NCBI GenBank assembly: GCA_030435675.1
Contig: CM059622.1
Location: forward strand, 2,170,001 to 2,234,000
Direction of reading: 5' to 3'
From: Steinernema hermaphroditum
Lineage: Eukaryota > Nematoda > Chromadorea > Rhabditida > Steinernematidae
DNA: 64,000 nucleotides
Shown here piece after piece: positions 23,715 through 35,400 of this stretch. The translations under genes were made by a program, and so were the position numbers. Under the pieces are notes generated by a model. The model did no database searches, was not told where the DNA came from, and saw nothing but the letters and a program-made list of their open reading frames with translations. The first letter of the stretch is position 1. Each line of letters starts with the position of its first letter.

Positions 23715-26700
23715 TCAGTCTGCTTCAACGACTTCGATTGGCTGATCAGCGTCCTGATCAACCACCGATCGAACGGGCGTCAACCGCACCACTCTCTTCG
23801 GCATCTTCGAAGTGGGCGTCTTCGTCAGGAAAATCACACTTCCGTCTGGCTTCCTCAGAGCGTACTTGAAAGCGTGAGGCGCTTCCGACATATCGTGTCT
23901 AAAAATGTGCCGTTTGTTTTGACGGTATGTTTCCAACACTTACGCAAGTTCTTGTGCCTCAGACACAGAGACAGACGATGTAGGTGTTTGTGGCTGTTCG
24001 GCCTGTCTAGGAATGGGAATGGAGTAGAGTCGTCTTAACGGTGTCTGGATCGCGCCCACTTGCGACAGTCGCACGCGAGGGGGAGCGGTTGTAGACGGGA
24101 TGGGTTGTCTGGGTAGTGCAGAGCGGACTACGGTAACTTGATGCCGTGCGGGCTGAGCGAAGACGGGCGTTAGTTGCGGAGGCGCTGGCTGGAGATGAGA
24201 TACTGCAATCGGCAGTATGAGAGGAGGTACATCGTCGACATCGATCTGAAAGAAAAGCTTTGATGAGGACAAGATGGCGGAGACAGACATGTTCATAATC
24301 CATTGTGCTTCCGCCTTCGTCTTGGACTTCCAGCTTCCCGGAAATCTCGTCTTCCAACTCTTGCAGCTTTGCATTCACCCTCGTAATTTCATCTGGGCTC
24401 TTGAGTGATTTCACCCTGTCCCGTAGACTCTAAACCAGACATACAACAAAGATCCAACACGCTCAGATACACCTCAAGATGTGCCTCAAACTCGTCCAGC
24501 TGCTCGGCCACGGCGTAGTTGATCTTGTTCACTTTTCGCACAGTCCTGGCCTTCCTCACCGGTCTAGACTGAGACGTAGACGGAGTGTTCTCCTCGATAA
24601 CTCCTGCATTCATGTCGAGGTACTTTGGCGTCTTCAGAGTGACCTGTCTCCGGGGTCTCTTCGACGCCGGTTCTCCGGACTTCTCTTCCGTGTTGTCGTC
24701 CTTGTTCTCATCGTCTTCTTTGTCCACTTCCACAGACTCTTCTGGCAGCGTTTTTAAGAACTCTTCTGGCGTCATGAAGGTCTCGGCGTCTTCGGCGTCT
24801 TCGTGGAACATGTGGTTCATGTTGAATTCAATTGCAGCTTCTTCGTCGCTTCCCATGTGGCTGTCGTCCCGATCGACCACTCTGATGTATGCCGGGCAGT
24901 GGACGCCCGGAATCGTGTTTTGATGCTTGTAGCCGTAGACGCGGTCGTCGCATTGGCAGAGATAGTAGGTGCCACCCGCGTAGAATCCCTTTCTTATGAA
25001 TTTGTATTTCTTCAGAGCCACGTGCCTGAGATAGGCCTGCAATTGGTCGATTTGGTAAAAAAAAACGGGCACGCTAATATCAACCTTGAACTGTGAAATC
25101 TTCATGGATACCGACGATTTTGCATCCACGTCAGTCTCATTGTGCTCTCCGACAAGGTGATCCACTAGACCCTCCTGGGCGAACTTCTTCAGATGGCTGC
25201 TCTTCCCTTCGCCGATCTCCACTCCGCAGTGAAAGCATACGGTTTTCGGGAAGACCTTGTTTATTCGTCGGCGAAGGGTGGCGTTGCCGTTCTCTTCGAA
25301 ACCTGAGCGCGCGATCCGATTCAGTTGCTCGAATTCAAAGCGAGTCCTGATCATGTACTGCGTTCTGTGCCGGTCCAGCATGCGCGTTACGATGTCTATG
25401 CTGGGCAGGTGGTCGAGCAGTTCGCGATTCGTGACCAGGAGTCTGTCGCCTAAAGTACTATCGTCAAAAAGAGAGGATGCAACATAAATGAAAAATCTTC
25501 AATATAATGCAGTCAATGAGCACAACCGCTTCGCACTCTACATTTGTCTACGCCTAAAGTCTACAGTTTGCACCGTCAACTCATTCACTCTACCACCGCT
25601 CCCATTTCCTATTTGTATGTAATGTCTCAAGTTGGTGAATTTCAGACACCCTAGCCTCCGTCGCTCTCTCTAGACACAAAATCACAAATGAAAACCTACA
25701 GAAATCGGCGTAGAGCTGCTGCACGGGACAAGTGGTGTATTCCGCCAGTAATCTCAGATGATACATTTCCACTTTCATGCGAACCTTGTTCACATCAGGA
25801 ACGCAGCTGCCCATGTGCACAACGTTACAGTCGACGATTTTTGAAATGTCTTCATCTGTGACCACAAATCCCGTACAACGTGGTTCAATACAGTGCCACC
25901 GTCTATGATTAAACATCGATTCCGCTTGACTCTGAAACTGCAAATCATTGGTACTTCTACAGAACTAACGTTCTTGCCTTCTCAGTGAACAGATAGTAGA
26001 CATATCCTCTGAAGGTGATCTGCGGGCGACATTTCTTCGAGAAGAAGAGTGTTACGTCGTCATGTCCCTCGGTGCACACCACTTGAGGTCGCAGCTCGTC
26101 ATATGTGACTGTGAAGACTTTCTCGCCAGTTTCGGGATTGATGGGTAGCTCAACCACTGAGGTGAGTTGATCCAGTTTTCGTCGCAGATCGTGTGCAGTC
26201 ATGTCAGGATCTGAAAAACAGGAGTGAATTGATATAGGATGGGTGTAAAGTGTCCCAAAAACTCGTAATTTCCATGTAAATAACCATAGGTGACGAGAGA
26301 CTGGACACTACTAGGACGGACACGGCTGCTAGCCACCGTTTACATCCGCTCCCAACTCCCCATCGACGACAGAAATACTCACCATTCCACTCCTCCGTAT
26401 CCTTCACCGGAACCGGCTGATCACGGTCGGCAGCATAGAGAAACTCCAGGTTCTCCTCGTCCACCGGCGGCGGCACGTCCAGCGTCATCGTGGAGAGATC
26501 GTCTGTGACGTTAATATGCTGCCCGCCGGCTTGGTTGTAGATTCGCGTGTAAGTTGCTCGGAGACGTTCGAATTCAGGAAAGGAGTGCATGAAGTCGCTG
26601 ATGTGGAGTCTATGTCGTTCGGCATATTGGCGGCAGTATTTTCGACCCTGAAACAGAACGATAAGTAGAGCTTAAACACTTGAACAAACACGGCTTAACG

Positions 26701-27524
26701 CACATCAACATACATTCAAAAAGAGCTTTCAGAAACTTTCAAATTACACGCCCGAATGCGAGTTCAGTACATTGCATCTGGAAGCTGCGCCACCCGAAAG
26801 TCCCTTTTTTCTCATATTTCGCTCTATTTTGGCGCGTTCCTTAATCGACCTTTCCAGACGTCTAAGATCTGCAGCGGAACTCAGACTGACAGACCAGAAA
26901 TGTAGTCCCCTTCTGTCTGCAATCGACCGCTTCAAAACAATTCAACGTCCAGAAATAAGGGTTCCTGCAAGTACGCTCGAGCAGAAGCACAGGAGCGCCT
27001 CATTTCATGGGTTCGTCAAGCAATAATCGGTCATATCCCCATCTCCTTCTCACCCTCAAATGAGCCAAATCTCACCATTTCCCAAGCCGCCTTCGGTGGG
27101 ACATGCTTCTCCCTGATGTACCATCTGCAAAGCCGATCGATCTGCCTCAGACCATACTCCTCGACGCTGAGCGGAAGGCATTCGGGATTGTGGGGTGGAT
27201 AGGGGTCGCCGACGAGCTTTCCGCTCTTTGTGCGCACCTTCGGCATGTATCGAGTATTCTTCTTCGCATTCAGACGGTCGCATGTCGAGCAGCGGAAGTG
27301 CTGTGTCTCGCGATAGGCGCGAATCAGCCGGTATATGCGGTAGGTACCGTCCGGCTGCTTCACCGTCAGCAGAGACTTGTTCAGTGTTTTCGAAAAGCTC
27401 ATTCTGGAAAGGAGCGCGATGATACAATCGTCTCTCGGGCGGGCACCGGCTCCAGTGGCGCTACTTACGTTTCCCAGTCGATGTCCGGCGGCGGCGCCGT
27501 CGACGTAGAAGGAGCGGCAGCCAT
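23715..27524 (-). CDS. large FLYWCH-like zinc-finger protein, nine exons
   Basis: Minus-strand exons 27469-27524, 27076-27403, 26383-26647, 25970-26210, 25700-25929, 24473-25449, 24289-24429, 23944-24245 and 23715-23898 are phase-consistent and give 907 residues. Three segments resemble FLYWCH/WRKY-GCM1-type zinc fingers: an aromatic strand, then hydrophobic-x-C...C and a late H-x-C. They are HFRCSTCDRLNA...HNPEC in exon 2, GYVYYLF...RWHCIEPRCTGFV...HMGSC in exons 4-5, and GTYYLCQCD...GVHCPAY in exon 6. A separate CFHCGVEIGEG...H motif is present in exon 6. Towards the C-terminus come an acidic stretch, a basic RKARTVRK stretch, a short coiled coil (LRDRVKSLKS) and a proline-rich tail. Such domains bind DNA and occur in transcription regulators and in MULE-derived genes; I see no transposase core. 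The junction at 25929/25970 uses a weak acceptor and is the least certain. Confidence 0.75.
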
Positions 27525-27922
27525 CCGGGATCGGATATTCGTGATTGCGGATTCGTTTGAAGATTCGACGCCCCTCTTGACATGCATTGCCGCGCGAGGG
27601 GACCGCCTGCTTTACAACAGAGCTCAGGGTTCTCGTGGTGGGAGCCCGTGTTCGAGCTCTATCCCTTGTGGCTGAATCTGGAGGTCGCCGACTGCATCTG
27701 TTGCGTTGCTTTTTCAGGCTAACCACAAAGCCACTGATGTGATCAATCTGCTATGTGCACACGAAATTAATTTGATGTACAATTGTTGGATAGAATAAAA
27801 AATTTATTGGATTAACGTATCAAATGGAAAGAAAAGAGAGATGTCACGAAAGATGTCAGCCTACTCACTCTTCTTCCACTTCCAGCAAGTCTTTTTCCAC
27901 AGAAAACGTGCATATAACACTC

Positions 27923-28282
27923 TCACCAACATAGCTCTTCAGTATTCGCCCAGAGCCATCCGGGTGTTTTGATTACAAAGTGACGGTCCTCGTTGTTTGC
28001 GCCCGCCAATGCCTTGAAGTAACTGTGACATTCGTCGAAATCGCTCGGAGTAATGCCAAATCTGATAAATTGCCGCCTCGCCGTCACAGCTGGACTGCTT
28101 AACCATTGGCTGCACAGACTCTCAAGGAGCCGCCAGGAAATTTCACTGTCCCCAAACTCAAAAGCCAGTAAGGCAAAATTTTCTCGGAGTACAAACTGCT
28201 CGAGTAAAGTGAGGTCAGTCCAGGCGTTGTGCCGATCGATGATTCTCTCACGCACAGGTATTACACGTATGGCACGTAGCAT
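27923..28282 (-). CDS. hypothetical protein, F-box-associated-like
   Basis: A single 119-codon frame begins MLRAIRVIPVRERI. It contains LEQFVLRENFALLAFEFG, then a tryptophan-rich segment and FIRFGITPSDFDECHSYFK. Alternating hydrophobic residues and isolated tryptophans resemble the C-terminal half of nematode F-box-associated proteins, but I cannot name the family. It may be the last exon of a longer gene. A minus-strand AATAAA lies at about 27800, roughly 120 nt past the stop. Confidence 0.45.
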   Translation of the reverse strand: MLRAIRVIPVRERIIDRHNAWTDLTLLEQFVLRENFALLAFEFGDSEISWRLLESLCSQWLSSPAVTARRQFIRFGITPSDFDECHSYFKALAGANNEDRHFVIKTPGWLWANTEELCW

Positions 28283-28483
28283 CTTCGATTTGAGTTAGAA
28301 AGTGATGAATTCGTTGATGTGGGGATCCTTTTCATGTACGAAAATAGTAACATCAGTAAACCTGGGCCTCATGAGCAGCTTCCAGTCTATTTGAGACCTA
28401 TGTCCAGGTGTCCACATGTTAAAATAAAATTTATTATCTCGTGCAAAATTGCAATGGAAGTTCTCAAAATGAATATCTAGGGC

Positions 28484-29275
28484 TCACTCGTAGTAGTTTT
28501 CCCCGTCCTCGAAGCCCTCATCATCATCTTCTTCGTAGTAAACCTGCTGGGGCTGGTAGAAGAACATCTGAGGAGGCAAGTAGACGGCCTGCTGGTAAGG
28601 GTTGTACGGCACGGAGGGATACTGGGTGGCGAGGGAAGGCAACTCCGAGGGCTGGGCTCTGTAGGCAGACTGGAGGCGCTGTCGACTGGATACGATAGGC
28701 GAGGGCGGCATCGAGGCGTAGGAAGGCGCGCGAGACGCTGGGACGACGTTCCTGCTCAGACGAGCGGCGGCTTCGGAAGGGCGGAGAGGGTTCCCGTAGG
28801 GATCCCTCCAGCCCCAGCGGCCGTCGACGATCTGCTCCAGAAGATCGCCATTGACGAGGAAGTTCCTGAAGCGCCGGACGCGTTCTTCCTTGAGCGTCTT
28901 TCGGATTTTGGCGAGCGTGTCGGTTGACGACTCGTTCTGGAAGGGGTGGATCGTCCACATGCAGCCCTTGTCGGCGGCCGCCTTGCTCGGGATGATCTCC
29001 GAGCGACCCTGGTCGTCGAAGCGGATCCTCTGAAGATGGCGCGTTTGCGAAAGGGAATGCCGGAGCACTCGCTCCGCCTGGTTCCACTCGGGCTCCGACA
29101 TCTGCTGGAAGGGCGCCACGTGCGCCTTCAGGAACGTGTAGATGTCGCGGACGTTGAGGGCGCGGTTGCAGAAGTCGTTGGGCACGGCGCAGTCCGAGTT
29201 CCGGATGGCGACGATGATCATCGCCGGATAGGAGAGGCCGTACTGGTTCTGGCGCGATGGTGGGTCGTCTTCCAT
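28484..29275 (-). CDS. divergent, intronless forkhead-domain protein
   Basis: A 263-residue single-exon frame starts in a good context (CACCATGG). Residues about 12-111 match the forkhead winged-helix fold: YGLSYPAMIIVAIRNS corresponds to the PPYSYIALIAMAI helix, VRDIYTFL to helix 2, W64 followed by VLRHSLSQ to the recognition helix WQNSIRHNLS, and KGCMWTIHP to the GKGSFWTLHP wing. In the recognition helix the histidine is kept (H73) but the following asparagine is serine, so DNA specificity may differ. Two insertions lengthen the domain. The C-terminus is rich in P, Q and Y and ends in an acidic tail (EEDDDEGFEDGENYYE), like an activation domain. It is probably a nuclear transcription factor. 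It has no introns, unlike most neighbours. Confidence 0.82.
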   Translation of the reverse strand: MEDDPPSRQNQYGLSYPAMIIVAIRNSDCAVPNDFCNRALNVRDIYTFLKAHVAPFQQMSEPEWNQAERVLRHSLSQTRHLQRIRFDDQGRSEIIPSKAAADKGCMWTIHPFQNESSTDTLAKIRKTLKEERVRRFRNFLVNGDLLEQIVDGRWGWRDPYGNPLRPSEAAARLSRNVVPASRAPSYASMPPSPIVSSRQRLQSAYRAQPSELPSLATQYPSVPYNPYQQAVYLPPQMFFYQPQQVYYEEDDDEGFEDGENYYE

Positions 29276-29773
29276 GGTGGCTGGTGGCTTTTCGGAGTGG
29301 TTTTGGCGTTTTCTGCGTTCAATAAATTCGAAAGGAGGTGATGCTGGTTAGGTTATTTGCATCGCATATGGCGCCGACTTAAAAGTCGCCTGGGGCAGTG
29401 TTGTGCACGTTTAAAATGCAATGAGGTCGAAGAGCGATGCGTACGCTTGGCTTTGGAGCTAATCTGTGAGAAAGAATCGAAGCGATGCTAGAGATAGCCT
29501 TGACGATCGTGTACCACCGAACGGAACCGACTAGCGAGAAACGTCTTTAGCGTGTTCTTGGCATCCATGATCGACGATAAGAAGTGCTGACTTTTCGGAC
29601 TGACAAAGTGTAACTGACAGAAGAATCGTGAATGTAAGACTCAGTGTGCCGACTGTGCGCTAAAAAAATGTTGCGTTCAGGCTCCAGACGCATGCCTAGA
29701 CATGACATTCATCATAACATGCTCACATTCATTTTACACTTTTGACAGTATTACATTAAGAGGTGCCTAAGAA
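29276..29773. other. intergenic, nothing recognised
   Basis: The sequence lacks long frames, repeats I can match, or RNA gene signatures. It includes the upstream flank of the forkhead gene. Confidence 0.4.
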
Positions 29774-30384
29774 ATGGATCCCACATCCCACAACGACGAA
29801 TTCATCACTTTCCAAATCAAATCGAAGCTGCTGCGTGACCTTCAGATTAGCGTTAGTTCAGCGTTAGCGGTATTCGTGGAAAAATAGTTTTCGTGGCAAA
29901 TTCATTCTGCATCACATTCACCCAAATGCATGCTCATGTTCTTCGTTTTAACCGTTCACCTAATATTTTTACATATCTATCGTATGATCAGCAAGGACCA
30001 TCTACATCTTCTCCTCTGTTGGTGCTCCCAGCCAGCTGTCAAAGGAGCATGCACCCATCAGGGCTTCTTTAAACTCATCCTGATTGTCTGCCTCATGTTT
30101 CAAACGGCATTCGTGGCTGCGCTCACAGCCCTCTTCACTCAATTCTACGGCCCTGTCATTTAGGCGGTCTTCTATGTCATCTTATGCTGCATTCATCTAA
30201 TCGCACTGTACCAAAAATGGAAGGAAGTGTGGTTCTATACGGTTTACATGCTCAAGTTCTTCGTTTTAACCATTTAGCTAATATTTCTATATGCCTATCG
30301 TAAGGGGATGACCATTGAAATGGATAACGGCACCGAGGTGTCGCCGATTGTTCATCATATAAGCGCCGATGAACCAGAACAGTG
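29774..30384 (+). pseudogene. degraded multi-pass membrane protein gene
   Basis: A start at 29774 (MDPTSHNDEFITF) is followed by separated hydrophobic segments in one frame: MLMFFVLTVHLIFLHIYRM, FFKLILIVCLMFQTAFVAAL, AVFYVILCCIHLIALYQ and LIFLYAYRKG, and then a hydrophilic tail. Two in-frame TAG codons at about 30161 and 30270 interrupt it, each in an ATTTAG context like a splice acceptor. A segment of about 58 bp (about 29931-29988) is repeated with changes at about 30248-30306. Size and layout recall nematode four-helix membrane proteins. It could be a broken duplicate or a gene whose introns I cannot place. Confidence 0.4.
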
Positions 30385-31484
30385 ATGGGAAACGAGACTG
30401 AAAATTGGACTCGAAAATTTTTTCGGACTCAACTCCAAAACGAGTCCGAATTTCAATCCAATTTTTGGAGGGAAAGTTGGAAATGAGTAATGTTTTCCGC
30501 TCACTTCCTCACTTTTATACCGAAAAACAGTTTTGACACCTCTTTGGGTAAAAACGGTTTCGCCACTTTTACGGAATCTGACCCACATCATGACGCTGGC
30601 ACCGCTGAAGCTACTTCTGAATTTCGTTGGCTCCTTTTTCCAGACACGCTTAGACACTTACAGGGAAATATTTAAAGGTACCCCCGCCGATTTGGCTAAA
30701 ATTTTGTGCACTAGTGGTACTCATAGAGTGTATTATATAACCCGTTTGCTTGCTTGTGCATCCTAAAGACATGTAGTCATCCACATCATCGGAGAGGCTG
30801 GCTATGTTAGGCCCCAGCATTGCAAATTTGACTCGAATGGGCGACGCGGGTGGTGATCACGGCCTTCTTGGCGAGACGTTGGAACTACGGCTCCTCGATG
30901 TGCCATGGCTTCTGGGAACCGGGGCAATCATTGCGGTCAACAACGACGACCAAGAACGACCGCTCAGTCAGCTCGTTAGAGTGAAACTCAGACAGAGCGA
31001 GTGGACGACCTGACCGATCGCCGGGAACACAAATGAAAGGCCCAATCCTAATTTAAGCTTGTATCTGAGGACGATCTGCGTGTGGTAATCGACTGTTCCT
31101 AGCGGATACTGTAAATTTAGAGGACGATTTGCCCTTTTTCGCAGATTCGAAGCCAGTCGATTAGTTGATTAAGATACAACTTTCGCTTCTTTTTAATGCC
31201 TTTTGATACGGGACGCCTCTCCTAGGACATTGGCCAGGATAATTCGACTTGTAAAGGAATGATATTTTCGAATACGTTTGATAGAAGACGGCAGAAGACG
31301 CTCCGTCTTCCGTATTCCGGCTTTGCAGAGATTGTTGTGACGGCCTGGCATCTAATGATATTCCACGTACGATTGGCCTTTCTTCTTGCGCGGCTGCAGC
31401 GCCGTTCCAAGCGTCATCTCATCAATTCCGTCTTAGCTTGTGTTGCTTAAAAGGGCGCCCCCCGTCCTCTCCACATCCCTAGCC
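30385..31484. other. intergenic with GAGTCC-rich foldback remnant
   Basis: A segment at 30377-30465 starts CAGTGATGGGAAACGAG, a hAT-like end, and contains GGACTCG/CGAGTCC words in both orientations, but I found no matching far end. The remainder, including a 69-codon frame at 30804, is not recognisable as coding. Confidence 0.4.
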
Positions 31485-32182
31485 ATGATCCTTGCGACGA
31501 TCGTCCTCCTCGCTCTTTCTCAAGTGGGCCATGCCACCTTCAAGGGAAAGCGCTTCCTGGGCAAGGACCACGATATGCTGGTCGCAGTAGGACCGCCGTC
31601 CCTCGCCGCTTCCCTAACCTTCTTATTCAGTTCAAAGTGCGCACCGCCGACGACCTCCTCGCTGGATCGAACTCGAACATCAGCTTCTCCTTCGGATACG
31701 TCAACGAGCTCACTGACAAGCTCGTCTATCACCACGAGTCCGTCGAGTTCAGGAACGGAAAGAACCACTTCGAAAAGAAGCAGCTCGACAGTTTCGTAGG
31801 TTCTACCGTACCCCTCTCCCTCTAGCAGTCCTTTCAGCGCGACATGCTGAACGGCTGGCGTTACAGTAAGGTCGAGACGGCCTGTGCCGAGCAGTCGACG
31901 AAGGCAGCCGAGTACACGAAGTGCCTGACCCATCCCAACATCGTTTTCATCAATGTGCAGAACAACAAATTGATCGACCTCAACGCCGACTGGATGCTGG
32001 ACAACATCATCGTGACCATCACAATCCGCTCGAAAAAGGGCACGAAGGTCACTGGAACTTCGCATTTTGTCGCCGAGAATAAGTGGATCAAAACCAAGAA
32101 GTACTACCTGAGATCTAGCGAGAGCAGCGCCCGCATGCCGGTCAGGGAAGGAGCGCCGTTCAATGGAAAGTCCTTCCCCTAG
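31485..32182 (+). CDS. secreted PLAT-like domain protein, three exons
   Basis: Exons 31485-31586, 31631-31795 and 31838-32182 are all phase 0 and give 203 residues. The N-terminus is a signal peptide (MILATIVLLALSQVGHA). Residues about 35-150 follow the PLAT/LH2 beta-sandwich pattern: FKVRTADDLLAGSNSNISFS corresponds to the KTGDxxxAGTDANV strand, NHFEKKQLDSF to the NNFExGxxDxF strand, and DWMLDNIIVTI to WxLDxIxV. PLAT domains bind lipids or membrane proteins. Here the protein is probably extracellular and lineage-specific, since most of it is only weakly similar to canonical PLAT. Both introns are 42-44 nt; the second contains TACCGTA. It ends 254 bp from the convergent end of mfb-1. Confidence 0.72.
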
Positions 32183-32435
32183 AGCTCAAGAATAGGGTTA
32201 ATTATCGAATTCTTTTGGGTGGCCTTGTCGAACTTATAGAAGTGATAAAATACGTTCATTGCAACGACAAATATGCGAAGAAGATGTGAGGATTGGGGAA
32301 ATGGTTTGTACACAACAGCGAAAGATCACAACGGGTGCGGAGACGAGGCAAGTGTTGTTCGACGATAGAAGTTCAGATCTCCGAGATTTGTGAAAGGACG
32401 ACGGCGACGATAGTCTCTCTTATGTACAGATAGAT

Positions 32436-35400
32436 TTAGAGGAGAAGCAGCATGTCCACGAACTGCTGTGGCGTCACGCGGACCGAAGGCGCTTCGCGGG
32501 AGATGCACGGATGTCCATGGTCCTGAAACGGCGAGTATAGGCTTGTGAAAGGGGATATTATACGAGTGAACTTTTATGACTGTAGTGGAGGAACAATTTT
32601 TTGTGTCTAAGAGGGTATCCATTAGATGAGGGTCATTTGGTGATGCATAGCTCGTGGGATAGGTCCAAAGTGTTTAGGGTTTGTAGAAATTTAGTCAAAA
32701 CACGTAAATTAGTAAATTACAAAAAATTACTCCCCGGCCGGGAATCGAACCCGGGTCTCGCACGTGACAGGCGCGGATACTCACCACTATACTACCGAGG
32801 ACATGTTCTCTGTTCGTCTGACTAACCATGCGTCTCAATGGGGATTCACTATCTATCACAGTTCTTGTAGTTTATCCAAAATTTTTTTGGATAATTCCTT
32901 GTCTTAATCTTAGAAATGTCGCTCAGCATCAAAATATCGTTAATGGTGCCAGGACCTCAGCCACCGACACCCTCCTTTCGTCTATTTGTGTCATATGGAT
33001 GCAGAGCAAACATATTTATGTACATTGCTTCCTGCAGACCTAAAGGCTCTCTGTTTTGAAAACACGTCTCGTCTTCTGTTTGCACTCGGCGCCTCAAGGG
33101 TCTCCCCAGATTTTGATCAAAATAGAGCAATCTTGGGTCGCCATGAGATGGCAAAGATTCTAAACTTCAGGGTGGTCCTCTGGTAATTAACCTTGAGGCG
33201 AAACTCGTGATGGTCATTTAAAAAAACAGCTGTTTGAGCACATTCTAACGGCTGATCTTTTACGGATCTAAGAATAGCGCCTGGAATCTCATCTAATCGG
33301 TCTTATAATTGCACTGTAGAAGTACAGGAAACCCCGGAACCCATTAGCCGTGAGTCACACGGGAAAGGTCAATTCGTAGAGGTAGAAGACACGTCAAATG
33401 ACCGTCAGCTGATGCAGCCGAGACAGCCGGAGACGTCCCATCTGTCTTTATGTCATTTAAGATGTCCAAAAAGTAATCTCTTTAGGACGTACCTTCCAGA
33501 AAAGCGCCTTGCAGTGGCAGCAGATGTGGATCAGGTCGGCGTAGACCTCGCGTAACCCGTAGAATTTTTTGAGTTCGAAGAAGACGTGGCGCCACTGCAT
33601 GCCCGACTTCCGGTGCTTTTCGATTTGCTCGGGCGAGAAGTGGAAGTCGCACAGCGTGCTCCAGATGCGGCCCTCGCCCTCCACCAGCCTGTCGAGCGCC
33701 TCGTGCGCCTTGGCGCTCTCCAGCAGGCTCACGTGGTCGGGCAGCCGCCTCAGGATCTGAGTGAGCACCTCGCGCGGGAGATCCAAGAATGTGGTCGACT
33801 CTTCCACCGACTCCGCCAGCACCTTGGGCGTCCTGTCGGAGATCATCTCCAGCAGCGTGCCGACGGTGTCCAGCTGCCGCGTGACGAGAGTGGGTGAGCC
33901 GCAGACGTGACCATCGAGGCCGGAGCCGAAGTTGTTGACCAGGTCCCTGGCCACGGAGACGTGCGAGTCCTTCTCGATGCCTACAGAGGATGGGGTTCGG
34001 CGGGCAGGGGGCGAATGGGGTCTTACTGTTGAAGACGATGGCCTGGATGATGGCGAGGACGTGCTTGCGGGCGGTGGCGCTGACGCTGACCAACTTCTCC
34101 TGCACGATGATCTGCAGCACTTTGCAGACGTAGTTGAAGCGGCGGACGTCGACGACGGCGCGCGCCATGTCCAGACGGTGGAACGCCTCGCTCATGCTCG
34201 TGCAGCCGACGAACTCTTTCGACTTCGACGTTTTCACGAAGCAGTGAGGGATCCACTCTTCGTAGTCAGAGGAGGATCCTGAAGTGGGTGGATTAATAGG
34301 AGATTCCAGAGGGAGCAGAATCCAGATCCTAGATAAGTCGAGCTTCTTTTCTGATCTCTGCCCTCGTCTATTTTTAAACGGAAATATATTTTGTGCTTTC
34401 CTCTCAGATGTCTATTTTCATCTTCGATCGCCTTGTTTTCGCTTCGCCCTTGTGACTAGGCTAGCTCGAAAACAAAACTCTGACCGGGAACATTCCTAGA
34501 GTAAAGTTCAAAGGAGTGATGCTGTTTTGAGCCTTTGTTTCACGCCGATTTATCTTCTAAAGACGCATAATTTGTGGCCATGTGAAGGGTCTACTTGTAG
34601 CTTATGGGGGTAGCCTTGCGAAGAATAGCGGCCAAGTGAGATTCTGGGGGTCGATGCAAGGCTGCCTACCCAGATCAATCGCTCTATGAATGTTAGAACA
34701 GTACAGTCACAGAAAATAGGATCAATTCTTTTCATCGCCATCCGTCATCCTCCTTAACTTTGTTACATCTTCAAAGTGGCTGTTTCAGGAACTAAAGTCC
34801 GCAGTCTTTACACATCCAGAAAGTGCTGCAGTGTACGGTTGCGAAGTGGTATGACAGCTGCCTTGAAGATCTGATCAAATTTGAGACTCATTCATTTTGT
34901 CCTTTTGGAAATGAAACAGGATTCAGCTTTGATCAGAAAGAACTTTTTGCAAAAAGAAAGAGGATTTGGTCTGTGAGGGAAGGTAAGAAGTCTTGATATC
35001 TTGGGTCGTTGGATTGAAAACAGGACACTGTATCATCGAGATCCGGAGTTATTGATACGTCCAAATGGACAATGTCATAGCTAGAGATAGAGCTGTCTTT
35101 TGTGCCTTCCTCGGCTACCAGATTGAGAAGGGAGAATCAGGGAAAAGGCCGTACACCAGGCACGGCTGCGCAAAGCCATATATGTTAAAATAGACCACTA
35201 AAATAGCGCTTTGCTTTGACCTTTCTTTTCCTCTTTTAGTGTCGATAGAGCTGCTTTGGCTTTCTCTGACCAGCTCCAAGAACAGTAATGCCAATGAAAG
35301 ATATATAATTTTTAAGGAGACATCAGAAATTTGAATTTTATTTAAATGGACCTGTCCGCTGCAGGGAACCATATCAAAAAGATAGCTTTGTGAAATCATA

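Noticed and set aside
32828..33043. Small protein shared by the two tRNA-Asp blocks (71 codons)
   Set aside because: Conserved only because the DNA block is duplicated; differences between copies are not biased to silent sites, and no signals support it.
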